Below are positions 46,025-54,871 of a DNA stretch of 64,000 bases, one piece after another. The notes below the pieces were generated by a model that was not told the DNA's origin, made no database searches, and was given only the letters and a program-made list of their open reading frames with translations. The position numbers were made by a program, and so were the translations under genes. The stretch comes from Bacteroidales bacterium (GTDB taxonomy: Bacteria; Bacteroidota; Bacteroidia; Bacteroidales; Marinilabiliaceae): NCBI GenBank assembly GCA_015061285.1, contig SUWW01000011.1, forward strand, positions 89,600 to 153,599, given 5' to 3'. Position 1 is the first letter of the stretch. Each line of letters begins with the position of its first letter.

Positions 46025-48287
46025 TATGAAAAGTTTAGCAAAAATATCAATGGCTTTGTGTGGCTTTGTGGCACTATCGGCATGCACACATCAAGAACAA
46101 ATCTCTGATGGGAGCAATGCTGACATAGAATCACGCGTAGAGTCGTTGCTGAGCAAGATGACGCTTGAAGAGAAATTAGGTCAGATGAATCAAATATCGT
46201 CGTTTGGCGGTAGCATAGATGAAATGCACGACCTCATTGCCAAAGGCGAAATAGGGTCAATACTCAACGAGGTTGATGCAAAACGCATCAATCAAATACA
46301 AAAAATAGCTGTAGAAGAGTCGCGCTTGGGTATTCCTATTCTCATGTCGCGCGATGTTATCCACGGTTTCAAAACAATTTTCCCAATACCTATTGGTCAG
46401 GCTGCGACATTCGACACCGCGGTGGTTTACAGTGGCGCACGAGTAGCTGCAATTGAAGCTACTTCAACGGGTATTCGTTGGACATTTTCGCCAATGGTCG
46501 ACATAGCTCGCGACCCACGTTGGGGTAGACTTGCCGAAAGTTATGGCGAAGATCCATATCTAACATCCGTTATGGGTGCTGCTACCGTCAAAGGCTATCA
46601 GACCGACAACTTGTCGGACCCCACAGCAATGGCTGCTTGTGCTAAGCACTTTGTTGGTTATGGTGCGGCTGAGGGTGGTCGCGATTACAACTCGACATAC
46701 ATCACCGAACGTCAATTGCGCAATATCTATTTACCATCGTTCAAAGCATCGAGCGACGCTGGCGCTGCCACATTCATGACTTCGTTCAACGACAACGATG
46801 GTGTACCATCAACGGGCAACAAGTTTGTGCTAAAAGATGTCTTGCGCGACGAATGGAAGTTCGACGGCTTTGTTGTTACCGACTGGGCTTCGGCCAGCGA
46901 AATGATAAACCATGGTTTCTGTGCCGATAGCTATGATGCTGCCGTAAAATCAGTTAAGGCTGGCGTAGATATGGAGATGGTGAGCTACACATTTGTTAAG
47001 CAGCTGCCCGAAGCCATCAAACGCGGCGATGTCAGCATGAACGACATCGACAACGCTGTACGTAATATTTTGCGCATAAAATTCCGTTTAGGATTGTTTG
47101 ATAATCCATATACTAACGAATCGTTGGCCGAAAAAGCCCTTTATGCCGACCAACATTTGCAAATGGCCAAAGAAACAGCAACCGAAGCCGCTATTTTGCT
47201 CAAGAATAATGGCATTTTGCCACTTAACGATAAAGTGAAGAGTGTAGCAATAGTTGGTCCGATGGCCAATGCACAGCACGACCAAATGGGTACTTGGGTT
47301 TTCGATGGAGAAAAAGAACACACCGTTACACCATTAACAGCCATCAAAGAACTTGTTGGCAATAAGGTAAATATTATATATGAGCCAGGTCTAACATATA
47401 GCCGCGACAACAACAAAGCAGGCATAATCAAAGCAGTAAATGCTGCGCGCAAAGCCGATGTCGTTTTGGCTTTTGTAGGCGAAGAGTCAATCCTCTCTGG
47501 CGAAGCTCACTGCTTGGCAAATATCGACCTGCAAGGAGCACAAAAAGAACTCATCGATGCTCTTAGCAAGGTAGGCAAACCATTGGTTACTGTAATCATT
47601 TCTGGTCGTCCTCTAACAATTGCCGACGAGGTTCAGAAATCGGCTGCTGTGTTGTTCAACTTCCACCCAGGCACTATGGGCGGTCCGGCTATTGCCGATT
47701 TGCTTTGGGGCAATGCAGTGCCTTCGGGCAAATTGCCAATGACATTCCCTAAATATGTTGGCCAGATTCCTATCTATTATGCCCACAACAATACTGGTCG
47801 ACCTGTTGAAGGCAACGAGGTGCTGATAGACGACATTCCTCTCGAAGCAGGCCAAACCTCTCTCGGCTGCCGCTCGTTCTATCTCGATGCAGGTTGGGAG
47901 CCACTCTTCCCATTCGGTTATGGACTCTCGTACACCACATTTGAGTATTCCGACATAACACTCTCTTCGAATAGTTTGACAACAAACGAAACACTCAAAG
48001 TGTCGTTCAAACTCAAGAATACCGGTTCGGTTGAGGGCACAGAAGTAGCACAGCTCTACGTGCGCGACAAAGTCGGTTCGGTAACTCGTCCGATAAAAGA
48101 ACTCAAACGCTTTGCACGCGTAACGCTCAAACCAGACGAAACCAAAGACGTAGAATTTGAATTGCCTATTAGCGATTTAGCATTCTGGAATATCGACATG
48201 CAATATGTAGTAGAACCAGGCGATTTCGACCTTTGGGTAGCTGGCGACAGCCAATCGGGCAAACCTCTAAGCTTTAGTGTGAAATAA
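46014..48287 (+). CDS. GH3-family beta-glucosidase-like lipoprotein
   Basis: A 757-residue GH3 enzyme. A lipobox (LSAC) follows MKNNMKSLAKISMALCGFVA. The TIM-barrel domain has the conserved KHFVGYGAAEGGRDYN, and the nucleophile Asp near 290 in FVVTDWAS. The alpha/beta sandwich (GEAHCLANIDL, likely acid/base region) and the C-terminal fibronectin-III-like domain (NTGSVEGTEVAQLYVRD) follow. It should release glucose from oligosaccharides in the periplasm. The ATG at 46014 overlaps the GH5 stop by 11 bases; the ATG at 46026 is equally plausible. Last gene of the locus. Confidence 0.93.
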   Translation: MKNNMKSLAKISMALCGFVALSACTHQEQISDGSNADIESRVESLLSKMTLEEKLGQMNQISSFGGSIDEMHDLIAKGEIGSILNEVDAKRINQIQKIAVEESRLGIPILMSRDVIHGFKTIFPIPIGQAATFDTAVVYSGARVAAIEATSTGIRWTFSPMVDIARDPRWGRLAESYGEDPYLTSVMGAATVKGYQTDNLSDPTAMAACAKHFVGYGAAEGGRDYNSTYITERQLRNIYLPSFKASSDAGAATFMTSFNDNDGVPSTGNKFVLKDVLRDEWKFDGFVVTDWASASEMINHGFCADSYDAAVKSVKAGVDMEMVSYTFVKQLPEAIKRGDVSMNDIDNAVRNILRIKFRLGLFDNPYTNESLAEKALYADQHLQMAKETATEAAILLKNNGILPLNDKVKSVAIVGPMANAQHDQMGTWVFDGEKEHTVTPLTAIKELVGNKVNIIYEPGLTYSRDNNKAGIIKAVNAARKADVVLAFVGEESILSGEAHCLANIDLQGAQKELIDALSKVGKPLVTVIISGRPLTIADEVQKSAAVLFNFHPGTMGGPAIADLLWGNAVPSGKLPMTFPKYVGQIPIYYAHNNTGRPVEGNEVLIDDIPLEAGQTSLGCRSFYLDAGWEPLFPFGYGLSYTTFEYSDITLSSNSLTTNETLKVSFKLKNTGSVEGTEVAQLYVRDKVGSVTRPIKELKRFARVTLKPDETKDVEFELPISDLAFWNIDMQYVVEPGDFDLWVAGDSQSGKPLSFSVK

Positions 48288-48323
48288 CGGCTTTGTAACT
48301 TCTTTATCCATACTTTTCTTGTG

Positions 48324-48367
48324 CTTCTGTTTTCTCTCATTTGTGGAGGAAACAGAAGTTTTTTATT
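48324..48367 (+). terminator. Intrinsic terminator ending the glycan locus
   Basis: CTTCTGTTT pairs with AAACAGAAG over a 17-base loop, followed by TTTTTTATT. It lies 36 bases after the GH3 stop. Confidence 0.85.
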
Positions 48368-48447
48368 GTAGGATTCGGAATCACTTAGCGCACGAAAAAC
48401 ACGAATATTTTCAGCGATTTCTTCGTTTTCCGTGGGTTATGTTCAAA

Positions 48448-48930
48448 TTACTTCGGTAGCACGTCGCCAACAAAAGTGAGCGGCATAAGATTATCTATAC
48501 CACGAATACGATACATCTTATCGCGACCACAAAGAATAATAGTTATTGGCGAACCTTGCAGATGCTCTTTTTCCAAAATCACTTGCCTACATGCGCCACA
48601 TGGCGTGATTGGTTGCTCCAACGCGCCTTCATCGGTTTCGGCATAAATAAGCAGAGTGTCAACCGCAACATTAGGCTTTTGCGCATTTGCATAGAAAAGT
48701 GTTACGCGCTCAGCACACAACCCCGACGGATAGGCAGCATTTTCTTGATTACTTCCCGAAAAGAGTGTGCCATCGGCCATCTTCAAGGCTACTCCAACAC
48801 GAAAACGCGAATATGGCGCGTAGGCCTTATGAGCCGCAGCTTTGGCCAATTCCATCAATTCGAGTTCGTCTACCCTACTCTCTTCATTTTCACCATATTG
48901 CACCTGCGTTGTAAGGTTCTGTATTTTCAT
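48448..48930 (-). CDS. cdd: Cytidine deaminase
   Basis: A 160-residue cytoplasmic zinc enzyme that deaminates cytidine and deoxycytidine in pyrimidine salvage. Zinc ligands C72 (in GLCAERV, with catalytic E74) and C111/C114 (PCGACRQ) are intact, and the YAPYSRFRVGVAL substrate segment is present. The length is slightly above the 130-residue type because of an N-terminal extension of about 22 residues. Monocistronic, convergent with the glycan locus. Confidence 0.94.
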   Translation of the reverse strand: MKIQNLTTQVQYGENEESRVDELELMELAKAAAHKAYAPYSRFRVGVALKMADGTLFSGSNQENAAYPSGLCAERVTLFYANAQKPNVAVDTLLIYAETDEGALEQPITPCGACRQVILEKEHLQGSPITIILCGRDKMYRIRGIDNLMPLTFVGDVLPK

Positions 48931-49036
48931 TGCGTATTATTTATTCAAAACGAACCAAAATTATTCATTTCCGAAATGAGATTACACGCCATGCCACATT
49001 TCTTTTCACGGGAATACTACAACTACAATAGCACCT

Positions 49037-49158
49037 CATTCCCCCGAAAAAGTGTAAGTTTTACATCAACATTCCCCCGAAAAAGTGTAAGTTTTACATC
49101 AGCATTCCCCCGAAAAAGTGTCAATTTTTATTCTCATTCCCCAGAAAAAATGTAAACT
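49037..49158. repeat. Four tandem 33-base repeats before DUF4143 ATPase
   Basis: Units start at 49037, 49070, 49103 and 49135 (periods 33, 33 and 32). The core is CATTCCCCCGAAAAAGTGTA plus a GTTTTACATCA tail; the first two units are almost identical, the third and fourth drift. The array ends 27 bases before the ATPase ATG, with no promoter box I can point to between. A plus-frame reading (FPRKSVSFTS repeated) is open because 33 is a multiple of three, but it has no convincing gene context. Confidence 0.9.
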
Positions 49159-49185
49159 TGCATATATAAAACATAGCAAAAAACA

Positions 49186-50496
49186 ATGAAACGATTCATA
49201 TACAACGATTTAGCAAAATGGAAAAACTCAATCGACCGCAAACCACTAATTTTATTGGGAGCTCGTCAAGTTGGAAAGACATTCATACTAAAAGATTTTG
49301 GTCGGAATGAATTTGAAAATATGGTGTACGTGAACTGCCATCAAAACGAATTCGCCAATGGTCTTTTTCGCAATTTGGAAACAGAACGAATCGTTACAGA
49401 GATAGATCGATTCTACGAAACGCGCATAATTCAAGGCAAAACACTACTGATATTCGACGAGATTCAAGAAGCACCAAATGGCATAGCTTCTTTGAAATAT
49501 TTCTGCGAAGACATGCCACAACTACACGTTGTAGCAGCAGGCTCGCTATTAGGAATTTCGCTACGTAGCAACGAATCGTACCCTGTAGGTAAAGTCAACA
49601 CACTAAAAATGTATCCAATGAGTTTTGCAGAATTTTTACTCGCCAAAGGAAGATCTGGGCTAATAGAAGTTCTCAAACACTTAGAATGGGATTCTATGAA
49701 GGCTATGAATGAAGATTTTACAGAACTTCTTCGACAATACTATTTCACCGGAGGTATGCCAGAGGCTGTAAAAACATATATAGAGACTAATAATGTGGCT
49801 AAAGTGCGCAGCATTCAGCATGAGATTCTCGATGCATATGAACGCGATATTGCTAAACATACCAAAACACAAGCCATTAACATTCATCAAGTATGGGAAA
49901 GCATTCCCGCACAACTTGCTCGCGAGAACAAGAAATTCATTTTTGGTGCGGTGAAACGAGGAGCCCGTGCTGCTACTTACGAAACTTCTATTCAATGGCT
50001 TGTAGATGCAGGCTTGGTCTACAAAGTGGAACGTGTTCGAGAGCCTTCGATGCCGCTAAAATTCTACGCAGAACACGAAGCGTTCAAGCTATATTTATTC
50101 GATTGTGGACTTTTAGCATGTATGGCCGAAGCCAATCCAAACGCCATGCTGTTAGGCGATAACGCATTTATAGAATTCAAAGGTGCATTTTCGGAAAACT
50201 TTGTACTTCAACAACTCAAATCGACTGGTCTATCTGTCTATTATTACTCGAAAGAGAAATCCACAATGGAAGTCGATTTTCTATATCAAACCGCCGACCG
50301 CGTTGTCCCTATAGAAGTAAAAGCCGAAGAAAACGTAAAGAGCAAATCGCTCGCAACCTTTGTAAATCAAGAATTTAGAGACAAATCGCTCAAAGCCATT
50401 CGCATTTCTATGAAGCCATATATCGACCAACAATGGATGGAGAATATCCCGCTCTACGCCACAGAGAGTTACATAAATACACAAATAAAACAATAA
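49186..50496 (+). CDS. AAA_14/DUF4143 ATPase
   Basis: A 436-residue cytoplasmic protein. The N-terminal AAA_14 domain has Walker A (LILLGARQVGKTFILKDFG, about 23-41), Walker B (LLIFDEIQEAPNG, about 87-99) and a VVAAGSLLGIS sensor. The C-terminal DUF4143 domain has the conserved KFYAEHEAFKLYLFDCGLLAC and a VDFLYQ...PIEVKAEEN nuclease-fold-like end. The role is unknown; the family is frequent in Bacteroidota and often multicopy, which has made people suspect selfish or defence functions. It is monocistronic and preceded by the 33-base repeats. Confidence 0.88.
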   Translation: MKRFIYNDLAKWKNSIDRKPLILLGARQVGKTFILKDFGRNEFENMVYVNCHQNEFANGLFRNLETERIVTEIDRFYETRIIQGKTLLIFDEIQEAPNGIASLKYFCEDMPQLHVVAAGSLLGISLRSNESYPVGKVNTLKMYPMSFAEFLLAKGRSGLIEVLKHLEWDSMKAMNEDFTELLRQYYFTGGMPEAVKTYIETNNVAKVRSIQHEILDAYERDIAKHTKTQAINIHQVWESIPAQLARENKKFIFGAVKRGARAATYETSIQWLVDAGLVYKVERVREPSMPLKFYAEHEAFKLYLFDCGLLACMAEANPNAMLLGDNAFIEFKGAFSENFVLQQLKSTGLSVYYYSKEKSTMEVDFLYQTADRVVPIEVKAEENVKSKSLATFVNQEFRDKSLKAIRISMKPYIDQQWMENIPLYATESYINTQIKQ

Positions 50497-50606
50497 TTCT
50501 CAGTGGCGTCTATTTCTACTAAATGCGCTCAAATCGAATGTAGCCATACACCGATTTTCAATATCTTCGTGCTCAATTATTAGCACCCATAAATAACAGA
50601 AAGACA

Positions 50607-50879
50607 ATGAACAAAACAATAATTACGGTGGTTGGTAAAGACACCGTTGGCATAATAGCGAAAGTCTGCACATACTTGGCCGACAACAACGTCAACATCT
50701 TAGATATTTCGCAAACCATCGTGCAAGAGTATTTCAACATGATGATGATTGTGGATATGTCGCGCATGAAAAAACCTTTCGAGGTGGCTTCTACCGAATT
50801 GGGTGAACTCGGCGAAAAGATGGGCGTACAGATAAAATGTCAACGCGAGGAGATTTTCGACAAGATGCACCGTATATAA
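50607..50879 (+). CDS. ACT-domain protein (UPF0237 type)
   Basis: A 90-residue cytoplasmic protein made of one ACT domain: MNKTIITVVGKDTVGIIAKVC, DNNVNILDISQTIVQEYFNMMMIVDMS, and a second alpha-beta unit ending IKCQREEIFDKMHRI. The regulatory ligand is unknown. It is followed by a DUF711/UPF0210 gene, the usual partner of this family, so the two likely function together. The 110 bases upstream show nothing I can name. Confidence 0.88.
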   Translation: MNKTIITVVGKDTVGIIAKVCTYLADNNVNILDISQTIVQEYFNMMMIVDMSRMKKPFEVASTELGELGEKMGVQIKCQREEIFDKMHRI

Positions 50880-50912
50880 ATTGGGAAAGAGTAAAGAGTA
50901 GTGTAGATAGAC

Positions 50913-50963
50913 CTTTGAACTTTACACTTTGAACTCTAAACATTACACTCTACACTCTCAACT
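50913..50963. repeat. Degenerate ACACT/GAACT-type repeat spacer
   Basis: About 50 bases of short slipped words (TTGAACTTTACACTTTGAAC, then TACACTCTACACTCTC) in the gap between the ACT-domain gene and the DUF711 gene. It is not a gene and does not form a strong hairpin. It is comparable in kind, not in sequence, to the run at 8863-8923. Confidence 0.5.
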
Positions 50964-50982
50964 ATTATAAATTACTAAAGAC

Positions 50983-52347
50983 ATGATTAATATTTCGGAA
51001 GTTATAGAGACCAACAAGATGATAGAGCACGAGAATCTCGATGTGCGAACTATCACTATGGGTATAAATCTTCTCGACTGCGCCGACACGAATGTTACGC
51101 ATCTTTGCGAAAATATATACTACAAAATCACGCGGTTGGCTCGCGACCTTGTGCGCACTGGCAACGACATCTCGCGCGAATACGGCATTCCTATCGTAAA
51201 TAAGCGTATTTCTATTACACCTATTTCGCTCGTGGCGGGTTCGGCTTGCCAAACTATCGACGACTATGTGCGCGTGGCTCAAACGCTCGACAAAGTTGCG
51301 GCTGAACTTGGTATAAACTTCCTTGGCGGCTACTCGGCCATCGTCTCTAAGGGCATGACGCCAAGCGACGAACTCCTTATCCGCTCTATACCTAAAGCTC
51401 TCGCATCTACTGAACGCATTTGTTCGTCTATCAATGTAGGTTCTACAAAAACTGGCATAAATATGGACGCCGTGCGACTGATGGGCGAAATCATCAAAGA
51501 GACGGCGGCCATCACGGCTGATAAAGATTCGTGCGGATGCGCTAAACTTGTTGTCCTTTGCAACGCGCCCGACGACAATCCGTTCATGGCAGGCGCATTC
51601 CACGGCGTTTCGGAGGCCGATGCCATTATCAATGTTGGTGTTAGCGGTCCGGGCGTTGTTAAGTATGCTTTGGAGCAACGACGCGGTGCCGATTTCGAAG
51701 AGCTCTGCGAAACCATAAAACGCACAGCATTCAAGATAACTCGCGTAGGTCAACTCGTTGCGCAAGAGGCATCTAAGCGTTTGGGCGTACCGTTTGGAAT
51801 AATAGACCTCTCGTTGGCTCCTACGCCAGCCATTGGCGACTCGGTGGCCGACATCTTGAAGGAGATTGGCGTAGACCAACCTGGAGCACCTGGCACAACG
51901 GCGGCTCTCGCACTGTTGAACGACCAAGTGAAGAAAGGTGGCGTCATGGCATCGTCGTACGTAGGTGGCTTATCGGGCGCATTCATTCCGGTCAGCGAGG
52001 ACCAAGGCATGATAGACGCTGTGAACTGTGGCGCACTACACATTGAGAAACTCGAGGCTATGACGTGTGTTTGCTCCGTGGGGCTCGACATGATAGCTAT
52101 TCCGGGTGATACGCCTGCCACATCAATTGCAGGCATAATAGCCGACGAAGCTGCCATAGGTATGGTAAATCAGAAGACAACGGCCGTGAGAATAATTCCA
52201 GTGGCTGGCAAAACGGTTGGCGATTCTGTAGAATTTGGCGGCTTGCTGGGACACGCGCCAGTCATGCCGATAAACACATTCGGTTGTGAGCGCTTCGTAA
52301 ATAGAAAAGGCCGCATTCCGGCGCCCATACATAGTTTCAAAAACTAA
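50983..52347 (+). CDS. DUF711/UPF0210 (PFL-family) protein
   Basis: A 454-residue cytoplasmic protein with the Gly/Ala-rich alpha/beta pattern of the DUF711 family: [17 protein letters not shown] at the front, [43 protein letters not shown] and [17 protein letters not shown]. Structures in the family recall pyruvate formate-lyase-like barrels but no glycyl radical site (no RVxGY) is present, so it is not an active PFL. It is paired with the ACT protein; biochemical role unknown. A terminator follows. Confidence 0.9.
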   Translation: MINISEVIETNKMIEHENLDVRTITMGINLLDCADTNVTHLCENIYYKITRLARDLVRTGNDISREYGIPIVNKRISITPISLVAGSACQTIDDYVRVAQTLDKVAAELGINFLGGYSAIVSKGMTPSDELLIRSIPKALASTERICSSINVGSTKTGINMDAVRLMGEIIKETAAITADKDSCGCAKLVVLCNAPDDNPFMAGAFHGVSEADAIINVGVSGPGVVKYALEQRRGADFEELCETIKRTAFKITRVGQLVAQEASKRLGVPFGIIDLSLAPTPAIGDSVADILKEIGVDQPGAPGTTAALALLNDQVKKGGVMASSYVGGLSGAFIPVSEDQGMIDAVNCGALHIEKLEAMTCVCSVGLDMIAIPGDTPATSIAGIIADEAAIGMVNQKTTAVRIIPVAGKTVGDSVEFGGLLGHAPVMPINTFGCERFVNRKGRIPAPIHSFKN

Positions 52348-52368
52348 TTCTATTAGCTAACATAACGA

Positions 52369-52409
52369 AATGGAGAGTTGACCACATATCGTGGAACTCT
52401 CCATTTTTT
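52369..52409 (+). terminator. Strong intrinsic terminator after DUF711
   Basis: AATGGAGAGTT pairs with AACTCTCCATT, with an inner CCAC/GTGG helix closing an ATATC loop, then a T tract. It lies 22 bases after the DUF711 stop and also separates it from the convergent phosphatase gene. Confidence 0.9.
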
Positions 52410-52429
52410 GTCTTATTATGATTATCGCT

Positions 52430-54688
52430 CTATAACTTAATGCCTATAAACAATACATCGTCTACCTGTGGGTAGTCGGCCTTCCATTGGGTGAATAGTT
52501 CTTGAATGGTAAGACCTTGTTCGTCCATATCGTCATCGTGGATAGCACGAATAAAGTGCTTAATCTTGGCATGATTAAGTTTCACTCCATCTTTTCCTCC
52601 TATTTGGTCGTTATATCCATCGGAGTACATATATATACAATCGTCTTCGTGCATCTTGAACTCTTCGGTAACAAATTTACGCTCACACAGAAGAGCATCC
52701 ACATCACCAATACTACGGCGAGTGCCCGAGAACGTAACTATATTTTGGTCACGAATAATTATTATCGGACGACGAGCAGCCGAAACTCTCACATACTTAG
52801 TCTTCACATTGATAGCAACGAGTGCAATATCAAGGCCTTCGCGCGAAGGATTGACATTGTCGGAAGCATTGCGATATAGGTGTTCTTTTATTTTAGCATC
52901 AAGCATTTCAAGCACATCGCTCGGGTCGATAAACTCTTTACTATTGCTAAGTATATTATCGAGCGATATAGCAGCAATCATCGACATGAAAGCAGCAGGC
53001 ACACCATGGCCCGTACAATCGGCACAAGCCACATAGAGCCAATCGCCACTCTGCGTAAACCAATAGAAGTCGCCACTCACCACATCGAGGGGGTTGTAGA
53101 ATATGAACGAGCCTGCTATTGGATATTCATTCAACTTATTGGGCGGAGGCAAAATGGAATGCTGAATATGTTCAGCATACATAATGCTCTCGGTGATTCG
53201 CTTGTTGGTATCAAGTTGTAGTGCTTTGCTCTGCTCTATTTCGGCCATATTGACCTTATTCTCATTTCGCAAGCGCTCCAGTTCTTCCTTTATTTTCTTA
53301 TTGTTACTTGCACTATTTATGCGCTTTTGCGATAGGAAAAGGAGTATGCATACCACGAGTATTGCCACAAATACTATTCGTTCAATAATTATTTGCCTAT
53401 TCATAGCGGCATAATCTTCGCGCATAGAATATAGTGCTGTGTTGGCGTAATAATATTTATACTTGTCGTTCTCTGTACGAATAGAAGTTTGAGGATAAAT
53501 AATTGAGTAGTAAAGCGAATCGGCATACTGATTCTGTCGCAACTGCAATTCATACACCGATTTGTAATCATCTTGCACTATGTAGTAGGTCTTCCTACTC
53601 TCGAGCATATTAACATAGTCGAAACGGAACCTACGATGCTCGAGCGAGTCGAATAGCAACTCATAAGACTCTTTCAACCGATTTTGTCGGGCAGCCATCT
53701 CGCCATCAAACGCAATTCCTTCGTTCGATATGTATATGTTGTCTTTATGCGAAGCAATAAGCTTCTTGTTCATGTAGTATATCTCTTCGGCCTTTGAGTA
53801 CTGACGAAGGCGAAAATAGGCGTAACCTTCAAGGGCGTAAGCAAAATGCAAAGTATTATAATCTATTACTTCCGAAGCCAAACGCTCCATGCGCTCACTA
53901 TAATAGACAGAAGAGTTGTACTCGCCACGATATAGGTGCATACGAGCTCGCGCCGAAAGGTATATGAGTTGTGCATATTTATCAGCTTGGTCGAAATAGT
54001 TAGCAGCCAAAGTAAGGTTACTACCACTCGTCTGATAATCGGAAATGTCGGTTGCCATATCGGCCACTTCAGAAAGAGTCTGCAATGCCCATGAGTAATC
54101 TTTAGTAGAAAAGACTGCAGTATCGCATATCGACTCTATATGAGAAATTATCTGCAAGCACTCTTTGTAGTCGCCTTTACACCTTTGAATATCGGCTTTA
54201 TATAGCCACGATTCAAGGAGACGGCGCGTGTCGCCAAGTTCTGTAAAATCGTGTATGCATTCATTGAGTAGCGAGTAGGCCACTTCGGGTTTGCTCACTC
54301 TTATCCAATAGGCATGGAGCAACTTTAGTTCTGCCTTTCGCTTGATTGCCTGCTCATCGGTTCTGTTTAGGTCTTCGTACTCTTTTATAGTCTGCGTAGC
54401 ATATTTCAAAACCGAATCGACTTTGAAACTCTTGCTGTAGAACCACGCCAAACGCCAATCCACCTCCACCGCATATTCGGGATTGTCTTGCTTCAATCGA
54501 AGCATTTGCGGCACATAATTCTGTAAGCTATCTATGTTGGCCTCTTTGTGCTCATCGTAGCGAAGCAACAGCGAAGGCAATGGAGTCACCTCCATCACTT
54601 CCTCTTCTTCTTGGCTACAACTATAAACACTTAATAGTATGGCTATAATTATTATGAACTTTCCCACGCCCATAGGAACAGTGTGCAT
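52430..54688 (-). CDS. TPR-SpoIIE phosphatase membrane protein
   Basis: A 752-residue protein. It opens with a lipoprotein-like signal (FIIIIAILLSVYSC, Cys about 24), then a long helical TPR region (about 40-430), one membrane segment (IVFVAILVVCILLFL, about 438-455), a coiled coil, and a C-terminal SpoIIE/PP2C Ser/Thr phosphatase (about 520-752: VVSGDFYWFTQSGD, ADCTGHGVPAAFMSM, SDGYNDQIGGKDG with metal-binding Asp). It is the form of phosphatase that controls partner-switching anti-sigma factors; no such target adjoins it. The gene is divergent from an orphan chemoreceptor. The mature topology puts the TPRs in the periplasm. Confidence 0.87.
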   Translation of the reverse strand: MHTVPMGVGKFIIIIAILLSVYSCSQEEEEVMEVTPLPSLLLRYDEHKEANIDSLQNYVPQMLRLKQDNPEYAVEVDWRLAWFYSKSFKVDSVLKYATQTIKEYEDLNRTDEQAIKRKAELKLLHAYWIRVSKPEVAYSLLNECIHDFTELGDTRRLLESWLYKADIQRCKGDYKECLQIISHIESICDTAVFSTKDYSWALQTLSEVADMATDISDYQTSGSNLTLAANYFDQADKYAQLIYLSARARMHLYRGEYNSSVYYSERMERLASEVIDYNTLHFAYALEGYAYFRLRQYSKAEEIYYMNKKLIASHKDNIYISNEGIAFDGEMAARQNRLKESYELLFDSLEHRRFRFDYVNMLESRKTYYIVQDDYKSVYELQLRQNQYADSLYYSIIYPQTSIRTENDKYKYYYANTALYSMREDYAAMNRQIIIERIVFVAILVVCILLFLSQKRINSASNNKKIKEELERLRNENKVNMAEIEQSKALQLDTNKRITESIMYAEHIQHSILPPPNKLNEYPIAGSFIFYNPLDVVSGDFYWFTQSGDWLYVACADCTGHGVPAAFMSMIAAISLDNILSNSKEFIDPSDVLEMLDAKIKEHLYRNASDNVNPSREGLDIALVAINVKTKYVRVSAARRPIIIIRDQNIVTFSGTRRSIGDVDALLCERKFVTEEFKMHEDDCIYMYSDGYNDQIGGKDGVKLNHAKIKHFIRAIHDDDMDEQGLTIQELFTQWKADYPQVDDVLFIGIKL

Positions 54689-54714
54689 TACTCTTTTTAG
54701 ATAAGTGTATCGCG

Positions 54715-54722
54715 CAAAAATA
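54715..54722 (-). promoter_or_regulatory. Candidate -7 box for phosphatase (TATTTTTG)
   Basis: Exact TAnnTTTG match on the minus strand, 27 bases upstream of the phosphatase ATG. No -33 TTG at 18-21 bases is visible. Confidence 0.4.
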
Positions 54723-54831
54723 GTTATTGCTATTCAAAATAAAAGCTAAAAAAGCTCTTTCATTGTCAACAAATACACACAAATGTAAATACTATAACTC
54801 AATTGCTACATAACATATCTGTAATTATGCA

Positions 54832-54839
54832 TAAATTTG
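54832..54839 (+). promoter_or_regulatory. Candidate -7 box for chemoreceptor (TAAATTTG)
   Basis: Exact TAnnTTTG match 32 bases upstream of the chemoreceptor ATG. An upstream TTG (54803-54805) is 26 bases away, too far for the usual spacing. Both promoters share a 180-base divergent spacer. Confidence 0.4.
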
Positions 54840-54871
54840 TGACCATAACAACACTATAAAGACACACCAAC

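Noticed and set aside
50983..52347. Pyruvate formate-lyase identity for the DUF711 protein
   Set aside because: No glycyl radical motif or tandem active-site cysteines; only the fold class is similar.
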